DNA of 64,000 nucleotides. Origin: Notoacmeibacter sp. MSK16QG-6. Lineage in GTDB: Bacteria; Pseudomonadota; Alphaproteobacteria; Rhizobiales; Rhizobiaceae. This document shows positions 45,766 to 54,892 of this stretch, piece by piece. The notes under the pieces were generated by a model. The model did no database searches, had not been told where the DNA came from, and saw nothing but the letters and a program-made list of their open reading frames with translations. Within the stretch, counting starts at the first letter, position 1. Every line of letters begins with the position of its first letter. Location: assembly GCF_024158145.1 (NCBI RefSeq), contig NZ_JAMYXM010000004.1, forward strand, positions 202,809-266,808, in the 5' to 3' direction. The position numbers were made by a program, and so were the translations under genes.

Positions 45766-46821
45766 TCACCTTAGCCGACGACCGGTGTCGGCATCGAAGA
45801 GGAAAGCCTTCGCGGCGTCGATCCGCATATGGACTGTCTGTCCGACTTCCACATCCATCTGCGCATCGGCCACAATCGTGACTTCATGGCCGCCCGCCAT
45901 AGCCTGTATTTCCTGACCTTCACCCGTTGGCTCGACCAGAAGCACCTCCGCTTCAAGTCCATCCTCAACGATCAGGATGTGGTGAGGGCGAACGCCGCAG
46001 ACAACCTTGCAATCATCGGCTGAATCCACCTGAAGATCGGCTGGAAACGCCAGATCGCAATCCAGGTGAACCACCCCATTTCTCACAGTGCCGCCAAAGC
46101 GGTTTATCTCTGGGGTGCCGATAAATCCGGCGACGAAAAGATTATCCGGGTTGCCGTAGAGTTCGGTCGGCGTTCCCGCTTGTTCGATCTTGCCATTGTT
46201 CATCACCACAATCCGGTCGGCCATGGTCATGGCTTCTGTCTGGTCGTGGGTGACGTAAACCGTCGTTCTGCCAAGACGCTGATGGATCTTACGAATTTCG
46301 CCGCGCATTTTATGTCGGAGTTTGGCGTCGAGGTTGGAGAGCGGTTCATCGAAGAGAAACGCTTTGGGGTCGCGCACGATGGCTCGCCCCATCGCGACTC
46401 TCTGCCGCTGGCCGCCGGAAAGTTCACGCGGCAGTCTGTCGAGCAGTTCCGATAGACCGAGAATCTCCGCCGCTGCTTTAACCCGCTCGGCGCGCTCTGC
46501 CTTTGAAACGCCGGAAAGACGCAGTGCAAAGCTCATATTGTCGGCGACATTCATGTGCGGATAGAGCGCGTAGCTCTGAAAAACCATGGCTATATCGCGC
46601 TGCTTGGCCGGCTTGTTGTTCACCCGCTCGCCATTGAGATACAGGTTTCCGGCCGAAACGTCTTCGAGACCGGCAATGATGCGAAGAAGGGTCGATTTGC
46701 CGCAGCCGGACGGGCCGACGAGCACAACGAATTCTCCCTCTTCGATCTCCAAGTTGAGATCGCTGAACACAACGGCCGTACCGAACGTCTTGCCCAGATT
46801 TTCAATTACGATTTCCTTCAT
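45766..46821 (-). CDS. ABC transporter ATPase, MalK/UgpC type
   Basis: 351 aa. Walker A VGPSGCGKST at residues 34-43, signature LSGGQRQRVAMGRAI, Walker B FLFDEPLSNLDA, H-loop YVTHDQTEAMT, and a C-terminal regulatory OB/TOBE domain (about 240-351) typical of carbohydrate CUT1 transporters. ATG 46821 overlaps the stop of the glycohydrolase gene. It energises the two permeases of the same operon. Confidence 0.93.
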   Translation of the reverse strand: MKEIVIENLGKTFGTAVVFSDLNLEIEEGEFVVLVGPSGCGKSTLLRIIAGLEDVSAGNLYLNGERVNNKPAKQRDIAMVFQSYALYPHMNVADNMSFALRLSGVSKAERAERVKAAAEILGLSELLDRLPRELSGGQRQRVAMGRAIVRDPKAFLFDEPLSNLDAKLRHKMRGEIRKIHQRLGRTTVYVTHDQTEAMTMADRIVVMNNGKIEQAGTPTELYGNPDNLFVAGFIGTPEINRFGGTVRNGVVHLDCDLAFPADLQVDSADDCKVVCGVRPHHILIVEDGLEAEVLLVEPTGEGQEIQAMAGGHEVTIVADAQMDVEVGQTVHMRIDAAKAFLFDADTGRRLR

Positions 46822-48035
46822 TCCGTATGGTCCATGACAGGTTGCCGCTCGGCGGTCAGTAGCTGGTCGAGCCGTGTTCGGCGCTCTTCGTCGCGCTTCA
46901 AATCAGCGTGGATGATCTCGCTCGCACATTCTGCGAACGCGTCGGCAGCGCTTAAAAGGGTTGTCTTGTTGGTCGCGTCGACATGGGTCAGCACCGAATG
47001 GTCGAGAACGTCTTCGCCATGCAGGGCGCCAAGGATGGCGCCGGACATGACGCCGATGGAGTCGGTATCGCGACCGGAGTTGATGCAATCCTGGACTGTT
47101 TTCTGAAATGCACCTTCGTTGAGCAGGCAGAAGCCCAGTGCAATCGGCAGTTCCTCGATCGAAAGGAGACGGGACGGCTGGTAGGCCGCCGTCGCGACGC
47201 CGGACTTTTCCGGCCCGTGCCGCACGTCGTCACCCATCGGCGAGAAGGGCAGAAGCGTTTTATGAAATGCGTCTACAACCTCAAAATAATCCCATTCTTC
47301 GCCGCGGTAGCGCTCGGCCACAGCACAGACCTCGGCTATCGCCCTTCTGGTTCCATCCTTCGCTAATTCTGTGGCAGTCGAGACGATATCGCCGATAGTC
47401 GCGCCGGGTCTGAAAGCCTCAGCAACGCATGCGGCGAAAACGCCGGCGGCTTCCAGGCCGTAGCTTTGCTGATGCCCCATCATGAAGCCGATCGCTTCCT
47501 GATAGGCGGCGGCCGGATCGCACGCGTTGACCACACCAATCGGCGCGGCATACATCGCGGCGCCGCAGTTCACCATGTTGCCGATGCCGCCTTGCCGCGG
47601 GTCGCAGGCCGCGAGCTGAAGCCTGTGAAAAATCCATTTTTCTGGATAGAAGAGCCGCTCGATCAGGAGGGTCTCCCTTTCAAGCTCCGGTATCCATCGT
47701 GGCTCCCAGGCAATCTTGCGAACGAACGGTCCCGCCATATCCCATGCATCGATATGGCGCTTCAAGTCGCAATAGATTTCCATGAGACACAGCGTCATAA
47801 GAGTGTCGTCGGTGATGATCCCGTTGCCGCGTGTGCGACCGTTGCGCAAGACGGCATCCTCGTCGAGGCGATGCCATCTGTGGTGCACGGATTCCACGCG
47901 TCCGTAGGTTTCGGCGATTTCAGCCGCCGAAAGCTTTTCAACCGGCCCACCCAAGGCGTCTCCGTAGGCGATGCCGTATAAAAGCGCGCGGACGCGGCCC
48001 CTCAGGGCCGCGTTGTTTTCGTGAGAAGCGCTCAT
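46818..48035 (-). CDS. ADP-ribosylglycohydrolase family protein
   Basis: 405 aa. The two metal sites of the family are present: IITDDTLMTLCLMEIY (ligands Thr-Asp-Asp) near residue 73 and SGRDTDSIGVMSGAILGALHG near residue 325. An N-terminal GIAYGDALGGPVE is also typical. Members cleave N- or O-glycosidic bonds to ADP-ribose in proteins or small molecules, and some act on other ribosides. ATG 48035 overlaps the binding-protein stop, and its own stop overlaps the ATPase start (ATGA at both ends), so it is locked inside a sugar ABC operon. It has no signal peptide and would act on an imported compound. Confidence 0.85.
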   Translation of the reverse strand: MSASHENNAALRGRVRALLYGIAYGDALGGPVEKLSAAEIAETYGRVESVHHRWHRLDEDAVLRNGRTRGNGIITDDTLMTLCLMEIYCDLKRHIDAWDMAGPFVRKIAWEPRWIPELERETLLIERLFYPEKWIFHRLQLAACDPRQGGIGNMVNCGAAMYAAPIGVVNACDPAAAYQEAIGFMMGHQQSYGLEAAGVFAACVAEAFRPGATIGDIVSTATELAKDGTRRAIAEVCAVAERYRGEEWDYFEVVDAFHKTLLPFSPMGDDVRHGPEKSGVATAAYQPSRLLSIEELPIALGFCLLNEGAFQKTVQDCINSGRDTDSIGVMSGAILGALHGEDVLDHSVLTHVDATNKTTLLSAADAFAECASEIIHADLKRDEERRTRLDQLLTAERQPVMDHTE

Positions 48036-49444
48036 TGCAGTTGCTGCTCGGCATATTCGAGGAGGATCGAACCGCCGTCGGCTTTCCAAGCCTCCACATA
48101 TTCATCCCATCGGTCGAAGGACACTTCACCCGAAACGAAACGATAGGCCCACGCATTGTAATCGTTGTCCGTCGCATCGAGCGCCGCAGCGAAGTCGGCA
48201 GGGAAGGCGAACTGATTATCGGGAATGAAATATTCCTGCATGTTCTGCAGATATTTCTCGGCCGCTTCCGGAAGAAGTTTGACTGGCGATTCCCAGTTGG
48301 CGGCGACCATGAAGGGGCTCTCCCATGATCCGAGGGCCGGCAACACCTCTATGTTTTCGCCGCTGCCCTTATGATGGATATCCGGCAGGCCGAGACGTTC
48401 CATCATCTGGCCCTCTGGACTGGCCATGAAGTCGAGCAACGCTACTACTGCTTCCTTATTCTCCGAGAGTGCGGACATCGCCCAGCCGCGCCCCTCTCTT
48501 GAAACGTCCACGGCCTGAAGCCCTTGGCCGCCCGGGCCGGAAGGCGGGTCGAGCAAGGTAAGGCCGGTGTCCGGATAGATGGTGTTCATTTTGGTCTCGT
48601 AGACCACCACATTGCCGGCGCGCGATGCGGAGACCACCCCGGCGCGGCCGGTGTAGAACTTGTCTTCCTTGGCTTCCCAGTTGATCGTCACATATTCCGG
48701 ATCGAGTAGCCCTTCCTCGAAGAGCTCGTGATAGAACATCAGTTTTTCACGTTCCTGATCCGATATCTGGGCGTGAACCCATTTCCCGTTCTCATCCTTG
48801 AGCCAGGTCGCATCGATACCGAAGGCCGGATTTAGAAAACCGTCGAGTTCGCCAAGATTGCCGCCGGCTGTGAAGCCGTATGTGTCCTTCTGCCCGTTCC
48901 CGTCGAGGTCGCCGTCGCGGATCGCTTCCAGTAGCGCCTTGAACTCTTCGAGGCTCTTTGGAACATCCGTTCCGACTTTTTCGAGCCAATCGGAGCGCAT
49001 GACCGGCTGCCAGCCCCGGAGGGGATAGACAAACAGAAGATAGGGATAATTTTCCAGCCGCGCCTTGTTGTGCGGATAGAGAGCATCCTTCAGATACTCT
49101 GTTTTTTCGATCCAGGGCCGCCAGTCTTCAAGAACACCCTGTGCCGCGATTTTCTCATCACCACCCTGGAAGTAGATCAAATCCGGAATGTCGCCGGACA
49201 GCAGCATCACGCCCAGCGCATCGGCGTAGCTGCCGGAAGGCAGATCCACGACCTTTATATCGATGTCATGTCCTTTTTCGGCGAGCGCCTTTTCGATGTT
49301 CTCGACATAGGTGGCCTGGTTTTCGTTGGTGCTCAGGAAGTCTTTCAGGACCATCTGAACCTCACCGGAAGCGGCCTGTGCTCCCGACAGCGTGGTGCCG
49401 AGCAGCAGGGCTGCGAGAACGGTTATTTTCGGAGTTTTCAGCAT
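48032..49444 (-). CDS. Extracellular solute-binding protein (YtcQ/LipO-like, carbohydrate class)
   Basis: 470 aa exported protein. Signal peptide about 1-25 (LAALLLGTTLSGAQA). Family 1 binding fold with DIPDLIYFQGGDEKIAAQGV, ENYPYLLFVYPLRGWQPVMRSDWLEKVG and a calcium-loop-like DGDLDGNGQKDTYGF. The large size and the loop are typical of binding proteins for oligosaccharides or glycosides paired with LplB/YtcP permeases. The start is ATG 49444 behind GGGAGGA, rather than TTG one codon earlier. Ligand unknown. Confidence 0.85.
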   Translation of the reverse strand: MLKTPKITVLAALLLGTTLSGAQAASGEVQMVLKDFLSTNENQATYVENIEKALAEKGHDIDIKVVDLPSGSYADALGVMLLSGDIPDLIYFQGGDEKIAAQGVLEDWRPWIEKTEYLKDALYPHNKARLENYPYLLFVYPLRGWQPVMRSDWLEKVGTDVPKSLEEFKALLEAIRDGDLDGNGQKDTYGFTAGGNLGELDGFLNPAFGIDATWLKDENGKWVHAQISDQEREKLMFYHELFEEGLLDPEYVTINWEAKEDKFYTGRAGVVSASRAGNVVVYETKMNTIYPDTGLTLLDPPSGPGGQGLQAVDVSREGRGWAMSALSENKEAVVALLDFMASPEGQMMERLGLPDIHHKGSGENIEVLPALGSWESPFMVAANWESPVKLLPEAAEKYLQNMQEYFIPDNQFAFPADFAAALDATDNDYNAWAYRFVSGEVSFDRWDEYVEAWKADGGSILLEYAEQQLQ

Positions 49445-49487
49445 CAAGAAATCCTCCCATTGTTTGATGCGTGAACGGATATTCGGC

Positions 49488-50387
49488 TCATCCTTTCACC
49501 GCGCCGGACATCGTGCCCTTGGTGAAGAATTTGAGGACGAACGGGTAAATCAGAACCAGAGGCGCTATCGTCAGCGCGATCATCCCGGCTTTGAGCGCGC
49601 GGATGCTGATCTGGCTGGCTTCGGTGTAGTTCGACATGTTGGAGAGGCCGACCATGGACAGTTTGTCGCCCTCGACGACGAACTGACGCAGCACGACCTG
49701 GAGGGGCCATTTATTCGGATCGTTGAGGTAGATCATGGCCCGGAAGAATTCGTTCCAGTGCAGAACGAGGTAGAAAAGGCCGATCATCGCGATCGATGAA
49801 CGCGCGACCGGCACGACAACATGCCAGAGCGTTTGAAAGGGGTTGGCTCCATCGAGTTCGGCGGCCTCGAGGAGTTCGCTCGGCACTTCCTCGAACAGGC
49901 GGATCAGGATGATCAGATACCAGGCGAAGACTGCGCGATAGAGGATGACGGACCAGTAGCTGTTGAGCAATCCGAGGTTCTTCATCACGAAGAAGTCTGG
50001 CACGATCCCTGGATCGAAGACGATCGTCACGAGAACGAACAGCAGAATGTATTTGCGGCCGGGCAGTCGGGTCTGCGCCAGTGCCCAAGCCATCAGCGTG
50101 GTCGCTACGATGTTGATGGCCGTTCCGACAATGGTGATGTAGAGGGCGTTCAGAAGGCCGCGCTGGACGTTCGGATTTTGAATTAGAAGCGACCAGACCT
50201 GAAGCGAGAAACCGTCGGGTACAATTTCCAGCCCGCTCATGCCCGGCACGTTCGCCGGCTCGGAAAAAGACACCGCGACCAGGTGCAGGATAGGCTGGAT
50301 CGTTACGACCACCATCAGGAATAGAGCCGAGAGGATCAGGACATATTCGACCCGCTCGAACGGGGTGGTACGGCTGTTGAAACCCAT
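49488..50387 (-). CDS. ABC transporter permease, LplC/YtcP (CarB) type
   Basis: 299 aa with six membrane helices. The EAA loop reads ELLEAAELDGANPFQTLWHVVVP, contacting the ATPase. VRYR-like openings and the C-terminal FTKGTMSGAVKG end are typical of this permease class. The start at ATG 50387 overlaps the stop of the other permease by one base (TAATG). The frame is open far upstream, but that part is antisense noise over the neighbour. Confidence 0.92.
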   Translation of the reverse strand: MGFNSRTTPFERVEYVLILSALFLMVVVTIQPILHLVAVSFSEPANVPGMSGLEIVPDGFSLQVWSLLIQNPNVQRGLLNALYITIVGTAINIVATTLMAWALAQTRLPGRKYILLFVLVTIVFDPGIVPDFFVMKNLGLLNSYWSVILYRAVFAWYLIILIRLFEEVPSELLEAAELDGANPFQTLWHVVVPVARSSIAMIGLFYLVLHWNEFFRAMIYLNDPNKWPLQVVLRQFVVEGDKLSMVGLSNMSNYTEASQISIRALKAGMIALTIAPLVLIYPFVLKFFTKGTMSGAVKG

Positions 50388-51343
50388 TACCAGACCCCCT
50401 TTCCGGTAAGTTTTTTGGACGCCAAGTGCGCCGTGACGATCAGTGTCATTCCGACCAGACCCTTCAAAAGGCCGGCGGCCGTCGCCAGTTCGAACTGGCC
50501 GGTCTGAAGGCCAATGCGATAGACGTAGGTGTCGACGATATCGATCTGGCTGCGGATGACCGGGTTGGACAGGTTGAGGATCTGGTCCAGACCGGTGCTG
50601 AAGAAGAGCCCGACATTCAGGATGAAGAGTGTCGCGATGGTGGGCGCAATGCCGGGGATGGTGACGAACCAGATTTTCTGCCAGCGGCCCGCCCCGTCGA
50701 TCTCGGCAGCCTCGTAAAGTTCCGGATTGATGCCGATGATCGCGGCGAAGTAGAGCAGAGAATCCCAACCCGCGCTTCGCCACATTTCACTGAAGACAAC
50801 GACCCAGCGGATCGATCCGCTATCCGTCATGAATGGGATTGGTCCGATGCCAACCCATCCCAGCAGTTCGTTGACTGCGCCGTCATTGGGCGACAGCGTT
50901 GCGATCGTGAGGCCGCCGATCACCACCCATGAGAGATAGTGCGGAAGATAGATCACCGATTGGACTGTCTTGCGATAGGCTGGTGACCGGACTTCGTTCA
51001 GCAGCAATGCGACGATGATCGGCACAGGAAAGATGAAGATCAGCTTCATCGTGCTGATGATTATGGTGTTTTGCAGCACTTGAAGAAACACAGGGGACGA
51101 AGCGAGCGTGACAAAGTGCTTGAAGCCAACCCAGATGTTGGGCGGCACGATCCGCAGTTCCTGGAAGGCGATCCGCGCCTCCCAGATCGGCAGGTAATGG
51201 TAGGCCAGAAAGTAGAGAATTCCGGGCAGCAACATGACGTAAAAGGGCCACCATCGGCTCCAAAGCCTCTGGGCCCGCTCCGAGAAGGAACTCCGATTGA
51301 TTTTGGGAACGTTCCCAATTGTATCGCTCAAAGACGATGCCAT
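50387..51343 (-). CDS. ABC transporter permease, LplB type
   Basis: 318 aa with six membrane helices after a cytoplasmic N-terminus (WWPFYVMLLPGILYFLAYHYLP begins TM1). The EAA loop is ELYEAAEIDGAGRWQKIWFVTIP. It is the partner of the downstream permease. Codons 9-14 contain a perfect 16-base palindrome (51303-51318) that matches the operator at the lacI promoter, so the start of this gene doubles as a regulator site. Confidence 0.92.
   Translation of the reverse strand: MASSLSDTIGNVPKINRSSFSERAQRLWSRWWPFYVMLLPGILYFLAYHYLPIWEARIAFQELRIVPPNIWVGFKHFVTLASSPVFLQVLQNTIIISTMKLIFIFPVPIIVALLLNEVRSPAYRKTVQSVIYLPHYLSWVVIGGLTIATLSPNDGAVNELLGWVGIGPIPFMTDSGSIRWVVVFSEMWRSAGWDSLLYFAAIIGINPELYEAAEIDGAGRWQKIWFVTIPGIAPTIATLFILNVGLFFSTGLDQILNLSNPVIRSQIDIVDTYVYRIGLQTGQFELATAAGLLKGLVGMTLIVTAHLASKKLTGKGVW
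51303..51318. promoter_or_regulatory. LacI-family operator inside the permease 5' coding region
   Basis: Perfect palindrome TTGGGAACGTTCCCAA. It has the centre AACGTT and symmetry of LacI/GalR operators, and it repeats the site at the lacI promoter about 1.1 kb away. Positions and sequence are seen; binding is inferred. Confidence 0.7.
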
Positions 51344-51355
51344 GTCGCTCCTCGG

Positions 51356-52402
51356 CTATCCGGTTTTTGCAAGCTTGATGGGCTTGGACAGATCTTTGAC
51401 GCTGCCGCGCTCGATCAGTTGGCATGGCAGTCGGCGCTTCAATACATCCGGTGTGTCGGACATGACAGCATCGAGCACGGTGATGGCTTCCTCGCCGATC
51501 GGTCGGGCCGGCTTTGCCACCGTCGTCAGCGGTGGAACACAGAACTCACCAGCTACGATGCCGTCGAACCCCATGACTGAAACATCCTTCGGGCAATCGA
51601 GGCCGGCTTCTCTGGCCTGCAAGATCGCCCCCAGCGCCATCAGGTCGTTAGCTGCAAAGATCGTCAGATGTTCGCCTTTGCGAGCCTTTGCGAGGAAGCG
51701 GCCCATCGCTCTTTTGCCGCCTTCGACCGTGTAGTCTCCATCTTCGATCTCGATCTCTGTGGGATCGATGTCACGATCTATGAAATATCGATTGACGGCC
51801 GTAACGAATTTCGCGCGTGCGAGCCGGCGCTGCGGGCCTGTTATCAACTTGGGCAAACCATGGCCCCGCTGGCCCAAATAATCGAGTGCGGCATGCACGC
51901 CATGCGCGATATCCGAACCGACGCTGGATCTGCCAGGATAGAGGTCGGCCGTTGTGCCGAGCAATACGGCGGGGCACCCCAGATTGGCAAAGTCCAAGGC
52001 CTCGGCGTCGTCTCCTATCGCATTGATGAGGAATCCGTCGACCCTTGTCTGGACTAGCGCCTGTAGATGGCTGCGCTCCCGTTCCAGGCTCCAGTCCGAA
52101 GAGAAGATCAGCAAAGAACTCTTGATCTTCATCGAAGCGTCCTGCGCGCCACGAACGACCTCGGCCCAGAATGGGTTCGAGATATCCGGCACGACAATGC
52201 CAATGAGGCCGCTTCGGCCTGAGCGCATGCTGACGGCGAGGTTATTGCGCTGATAGCCGAGTTCTCCGACTGCGAGCTTTACGGCTTCGATGACCTTGGG
52301 GGATACATTGGCGCCACCCGACAGAACGCGTGCGGCAGTGCTCTTGGACACGCCTGCCTGCCGCGCAACGTCGATGATGGTGGGTCTGCGCTTGGCAGCC
52401 AT
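51356..52402 (-). CDS. LacI-family transcription repressor
   Basis: 348 aa. The N-terminal HTH with hinge spans about 5-60 (TIIDVARQAGVSKSTAARVL, SPKVIEAVKLAVGELGYQRN). A periplasmic-binding-protein-like effector domain follows (GIVVPDISNPFWAEVVRGAQ, MGFDGIVAGEFCVPPLTTV). The start is ATG 52402 behind GGAGGAG; the ATG ten codons upstream overlaps the operator and is not used. First gene of the operon for the two permeases, binding protein, glycohydrolase, ATPase, kinase and DUF475, and probably their repressor and its own. Confidence 0.93.
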   Translation of the reverse strand: MAAKRRPTIIDVARQAGVSKSTAARVLSGGANVSPKVIEAVKLAVGELGYQRNNLAVSMRSGRSGLIGIVVPDISNPFWAEVVRGAQDASMKIKSSLLIFSSDWSLERERSHLQALVQTRVDGFLINAIGDDAEALDFANLGCPAVLLGTTADLYPGRSSVGSDIAHGVHAALDYLGQRGHGLPKLITGPQRRLARAKFVTAVNRYFIDRDIDPTEIEIEDGDYTVEGGKRAMGRFLAKARKGEHLTIFAANDLMALGAILQAREAGLDCPKDVSVMGFDGIVAGEFCVPPLTTVAKPARPIGEEAITVLDAVMSDTPDVLKRRLPCQLIERGSVKDLSKPIKLAKTG

Positions 52403-52416
52403 GCTCGCTCCTCCTA

Positions 52417-52452
52417 TTGGGAACGTTACCACAATGATTTTTTATTCGTCAA
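52417..52452 (-). promoter_or_regulatory. lacI operon promoter with overlapping operator
   Basis: On the minus strand: -35 TTGACG (52452-52447), 18-base spacer, -10 TAACGT (52428-52423). The -10 is embedded in TTGGGAACGTTACC (52417-52430 on the plus strand), an imperfect copy of the perfect palindrome at 51303-51318. A repressor bound here would block the polymerase directly. Confidence 0.65.
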
Positions 52453-52512
52453 CCGATGGTTCTAGTTAGAAGAGATTTTTCGGGTCGAAATAGCGACGAA
52501 TACCCGTTCCAC

Positions 52513-52541
52513 TTGACAGATAAAATTCTCCTTACTTTATT
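52513..52541 (+). promoter_or_regulatory. Candidate promoter for the TpiA-like gene
   Basis: TTGACA at 52513-52518, 17-base spacer, TTTATT at 52536-52541, in an AT-rich divergent region between lacI and the isomerase gene. Start of translation is 68 bases downstream of the -10. Confidence 0.55.
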
Positions 52542-52608
52542 GATTTTTATAGGCTTTTCTGAAAGAATAAGCGCCTTGATCCACTGTTGCCGAAGAGGTG
52601 ATTTCCGT

Positions 52609-53406
52609 ATGGCGAAAGACAACATGACGATGGAGATCTCAACGTTCTGGGTCGGCACAAGCTGGAAAATGAACAAGACACTTGTCGAGGCAGAGCACTT
52701 CGCCCAAACCTTGAGCACAGCTGAGCCGTTTGCCGGTATCCAGCGCTTCGTCATTCCGCCTTTCACCGCTGTGCGAGAAGTCAAAGCCGCACTGGAGCAG
52801 ACCGATGTAAAAGTCGGCGCCCAAAATATGCACTGGGCGGATGAGGGTGCATGGACGGGTGAAATTTCTCCTCTCATGCTGAAGGACTGCGGGCTCGACA
52901 TTGTCGAACTCGGCCATTCGGAGCGTCGCGCCAATTTTGGCGAAACCAATGAGACGGTGGCGCTGAAGGTGGCCGCCGCTGTCCGTCACGGCCTCATACC
53001 GCTCATCTGCATCGGCGAAACAGCGGAAGACAAAGAAACGGGTAGGGCGGATCAGGTTCTGGCTGAAGAAGTGACCGCCGCCTTGTCAAAGATCGAAGAT
53101 AATTATCGTCACGTGCCTGTATTGCTTGCCTATGAGCCTGTCTGGGCGATCGGCGAGAAGGGCGTTCCGGCCAGCCCGGACTATGCCGATGAGCGGCATG
53201 CTGCGATCATCGAAGTCGCGCAACACGTATCGGGCCGGCGACTTCCCGTGCTTTATGGTGGATCGGTCAATCCCGAAAACTGTGCGGAGTTGATCGCAAA
53301 ACCCAATATCGACGGGCTGTTTATCGGCCGGTCCGCCTGGCAGGTCGAAGGTTATCTCGACATTCTGAAACGGTGCGCCACTGCTTTGGATAGTGCGGCC
53401 GGCTGA
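52609..53406 (+). CDS. eryH: TpiA-like tetrulose-phosphate isomerase (EryH/TpiA2 type)
   Basis: 265 aa TIM barrel of triose-phosphate isomerase type. FWVGTSWKMNK (catalytic Lys), ELGHSERRANF (catalytic His) and YEPVWAIGEKGVPAS (catalytic Glu and loop 6) are intact, and the phosphate loop YGGSVN is present. Features such as GTSWKMNKT and GAQNMHWADEGAWTGEISP are those of the second isomerase found in erythritol loci (EryH), which interconverts D-erythrulose 1-phosphate and 4-phosphate, rather than the housekeeping enzyme. ATG 52609 has GAGGTG nine bases upstream. It is close to rpiB and the ery genes, which supports this assignment. Confidence 0.85.
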   Translation: MAKDNMTMEISTFWVGTSWKMNKTLVEAEHFAQTLSTAEPFAGIQRFVIPPFTAVREVKAALEQTDVKVGAQNMHWADEGAWTGEISPLMLKDCGLDIVELGHSERRANFGETNETVALKVAAAVRHGLIPLICIGETAEDKETGRADQVLAEEVTAALSKIEDNYRHVPVLLAYEPVWAIGEKGVPASPDYADERHAAIIEVAQHVSGRRLPVLYGGSVNPENCAELIAKPNIDGLFIGRSAWQVEGYLDILKRCATALDSAAG

Positions 53407-53417
53407 TTGCCGGCCGC
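53395..53417. terminator. Shared hairpin between convergent eryH and eryI
   Basis: Perfect nine-pair stem GCGGCCGGC-TGATT-GCCGGCCGC. The TGA in the loop is the eryH stop codon. Symmetric, so it can act for both convergent genes. T tract poor. Confidence 0.6.
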
Positions 53418-53426
53418 TTCGCGCTA

Positions 53427-53891
53427 TCAGTTCTTTCCGCGGGACCGGGCATCCAATTCGTCGATGGCGCGCACATTCCCGGCCGATCTTCCGTTCGGAT
53501 CGAAGTTTCGAGCGAGATACGCTTCGGCGATTGCCTTGGCCAATTCGCTACCGACAACGCGGGCTCCGAGCGTTATCACCTGCGCATTATTGGAAAGCGC
53601 CGCCCGCTCGGCGGAGTAGGTGTCATGAGCCTGGGCGGCGCGTATACCCGGTATTTTGTTGGCTGACAGTGCGACACCGATGCCGGTGCCGCAGCATAGA
53701 ATGGCGCGATCGTAGGTGCCGTCCAATATGCCTTTGCAAACCCGTTCGGAAAGATTGGCGTAAAATTCCTCGCTGTCGGATGGCGGGTTGCTGATTTCCG
53801 ACACGTCCAGCCCGTCATGGTTTTTCAAGTGTTCTGACAGCAGTTTGGCGAGCGGCGCTCCAGCGCTGTCTCCTGCGATGGCAAGCTTCAT
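53427..53891 (-). CDS. eryI: RpiB-family sugar-phosphate isomerase (EryI type)
   Basis: 154 aa, RpiB/LacAB fold. [21 protein letters not shown] holds the catalytic Cys (CGTG), [21 protein letters not shown] the second motif, and [17 protein letters not shown] the closing segment. In erythritol loci this protein (EryI) converts D-erythrulose 4-phosphate to D-erythrose 4-phosphate; a plain ribose-5-phosphate isomerase is the alternative. Convergent with eryH and downstream of the DeoR gene. Confidence 0.85.
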   Translation of the reverse strand: MKLAIAGDSAGAPLAKLLSEHLKNHDGLDVSEISNPPSDSEEFYANLSERVCKGILDGTYDRAILCCGTGIGVALSANKIPGIRAAQAHDTYSAERAALSNNAQVITLGARVVGSELAKAIAEAYLARNFDPNGRSAGNVRAIDELDARSRGKN

Positions 53892-53944
53892 CGCGAGTCT
53901 CCCAATGTTGATTATCGATACGGTCGGCTGCCTTCCTCTCAGGA

Positions 53945-54811
53945 TCAGGCGGCCGTCTCCGTTTTTGTGTCGTCGCTCCGTGCGACGATCACGTTGATGC
54001 CATTGCTGCGCATGCGCTGCAGATGGGTGTCGGATGTGCCGGCATCTGTGATGACCGCATCCATCTCCGACAGAGCGCCAAGGCCGTAAAGTGCGCGGCG
54101 CTCGAATTTCGTATGATCAACCAAAAAAACGCTTTTTGCCGACGCGTCGATCATTGCCCGCTTTGTCTCGACGACTTCCGCCGACGGGTGAAAGATCATG
54201 TCGTCCGTGACCGCCGCCATTGAGAAAATCACCATATCCGCGCGCAGCCTGGAAATCTGGCTGGTCGTCGCACGTCCCATGAAAGCATTGGCCCAACCGT
54301 GGTACTCGCCGCCAAGGGCGATGAGATTGAGGTCGGCAATGTCTTTCACCGCATTCATGAGCCGCAGCGAATTGGTGATGATCGTCAATGGAACCCGCTC
54401 TGGCAGGTATTCGACGAGTTGCAGCGCCGAGGTCGAATCATCGATGAAGATCGCCTGGCCCGGTTCGATGAATTCCAGCGCGGCCTGCGCCAACGCCTTC
54501 TTCTCTTCGGGCTGGCGGTGCGAACGGTAGAGATCGCTCGATTCGATGAGACTTGTCGGCGCGGCGGAAACGATCCCACGCGTTTTCCTCAGGAGCCCGC
54601 GGCTCGCCAGTTCGTCCAGATCGCGATGCACCGTCATGAGGCTGATGCCGAAGCGCTCGGTGAGCTCTTCGATCCGCATCGTGCCTTCCGTCATGACCGT
54701 TTCGGCGATCAATTGCCTGCGCGCCAATTGACGGGCCTGGCGCCCGTCGCTCGGCACGTCGGCTGTCATCAGCCGCTCGATGGTCTTTTCATGGGTTTCG
54801 TCGACAGACAT
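53945..54811 (-). CDS. DeoR/GlpR-family transcription regulator
   Basis: 288 aa. An N-terminal HTH after a 30-residue lead ([41 protein letters not shown]). The DeoR C-terminal phosphosugar-sensor domain has [34 protein letters not shown] and a [16 protein letters not shown] strand. ATG 54811 is used because the earlier ATG 54856 falls inside a hairpin that follows the binding-protein gene. It lies between the ABC transporter genes and eryI, so it is the likely regulator of this ery-type locus. Confidence 0.88.
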   Translation of the reverse strand: MSVDETHEKTIERLMTADVPSDGRQARQLARRQLIAETVMTEGTMRIEELTERFGISLMTVHRDLDELASRGLLRKTRGIVSAAPTSLIESSDLYRSHRQPEEKKALAQAALEFIEPGQAIFIDDSTSALQLVEYLPERVPLTIITNSLRLMNAVKDIADLNLIALGGEYHGWANAFMGRATTSQISRLRADMVIFSMAAVTDDMIFHPSAEVVETKRAMIDASAKSVFLVDHTKFERRALYGLGALSEMDAVITDAGTSDTHLQRMRSNGINVIVARSDDTKTETAA

Positions 54812-54843
54812 CGCTAGCGAAATATCACGGGAGAAGAGGGAAG

Positions 54844-54870
54844 GGAAAGGGCGCATTCGACGCCCTTTCC
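54844..54870 (-). terminator. Hairpin after the sugar-binding protein gene
   Basis: Perfect ten-pair stem GGAAAGGGCG-CATTCGA-CGCCCTTTCC, 23 bases beyond the stop of the binding protein on the minus strand, followed by a pyrimidine-rich run. Likely attenuator/stabiliser between transporter and deoR. Confidence 0.65.
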
Positions 54871-54892
54871 AAGGTCGATCATACGATGGCGA

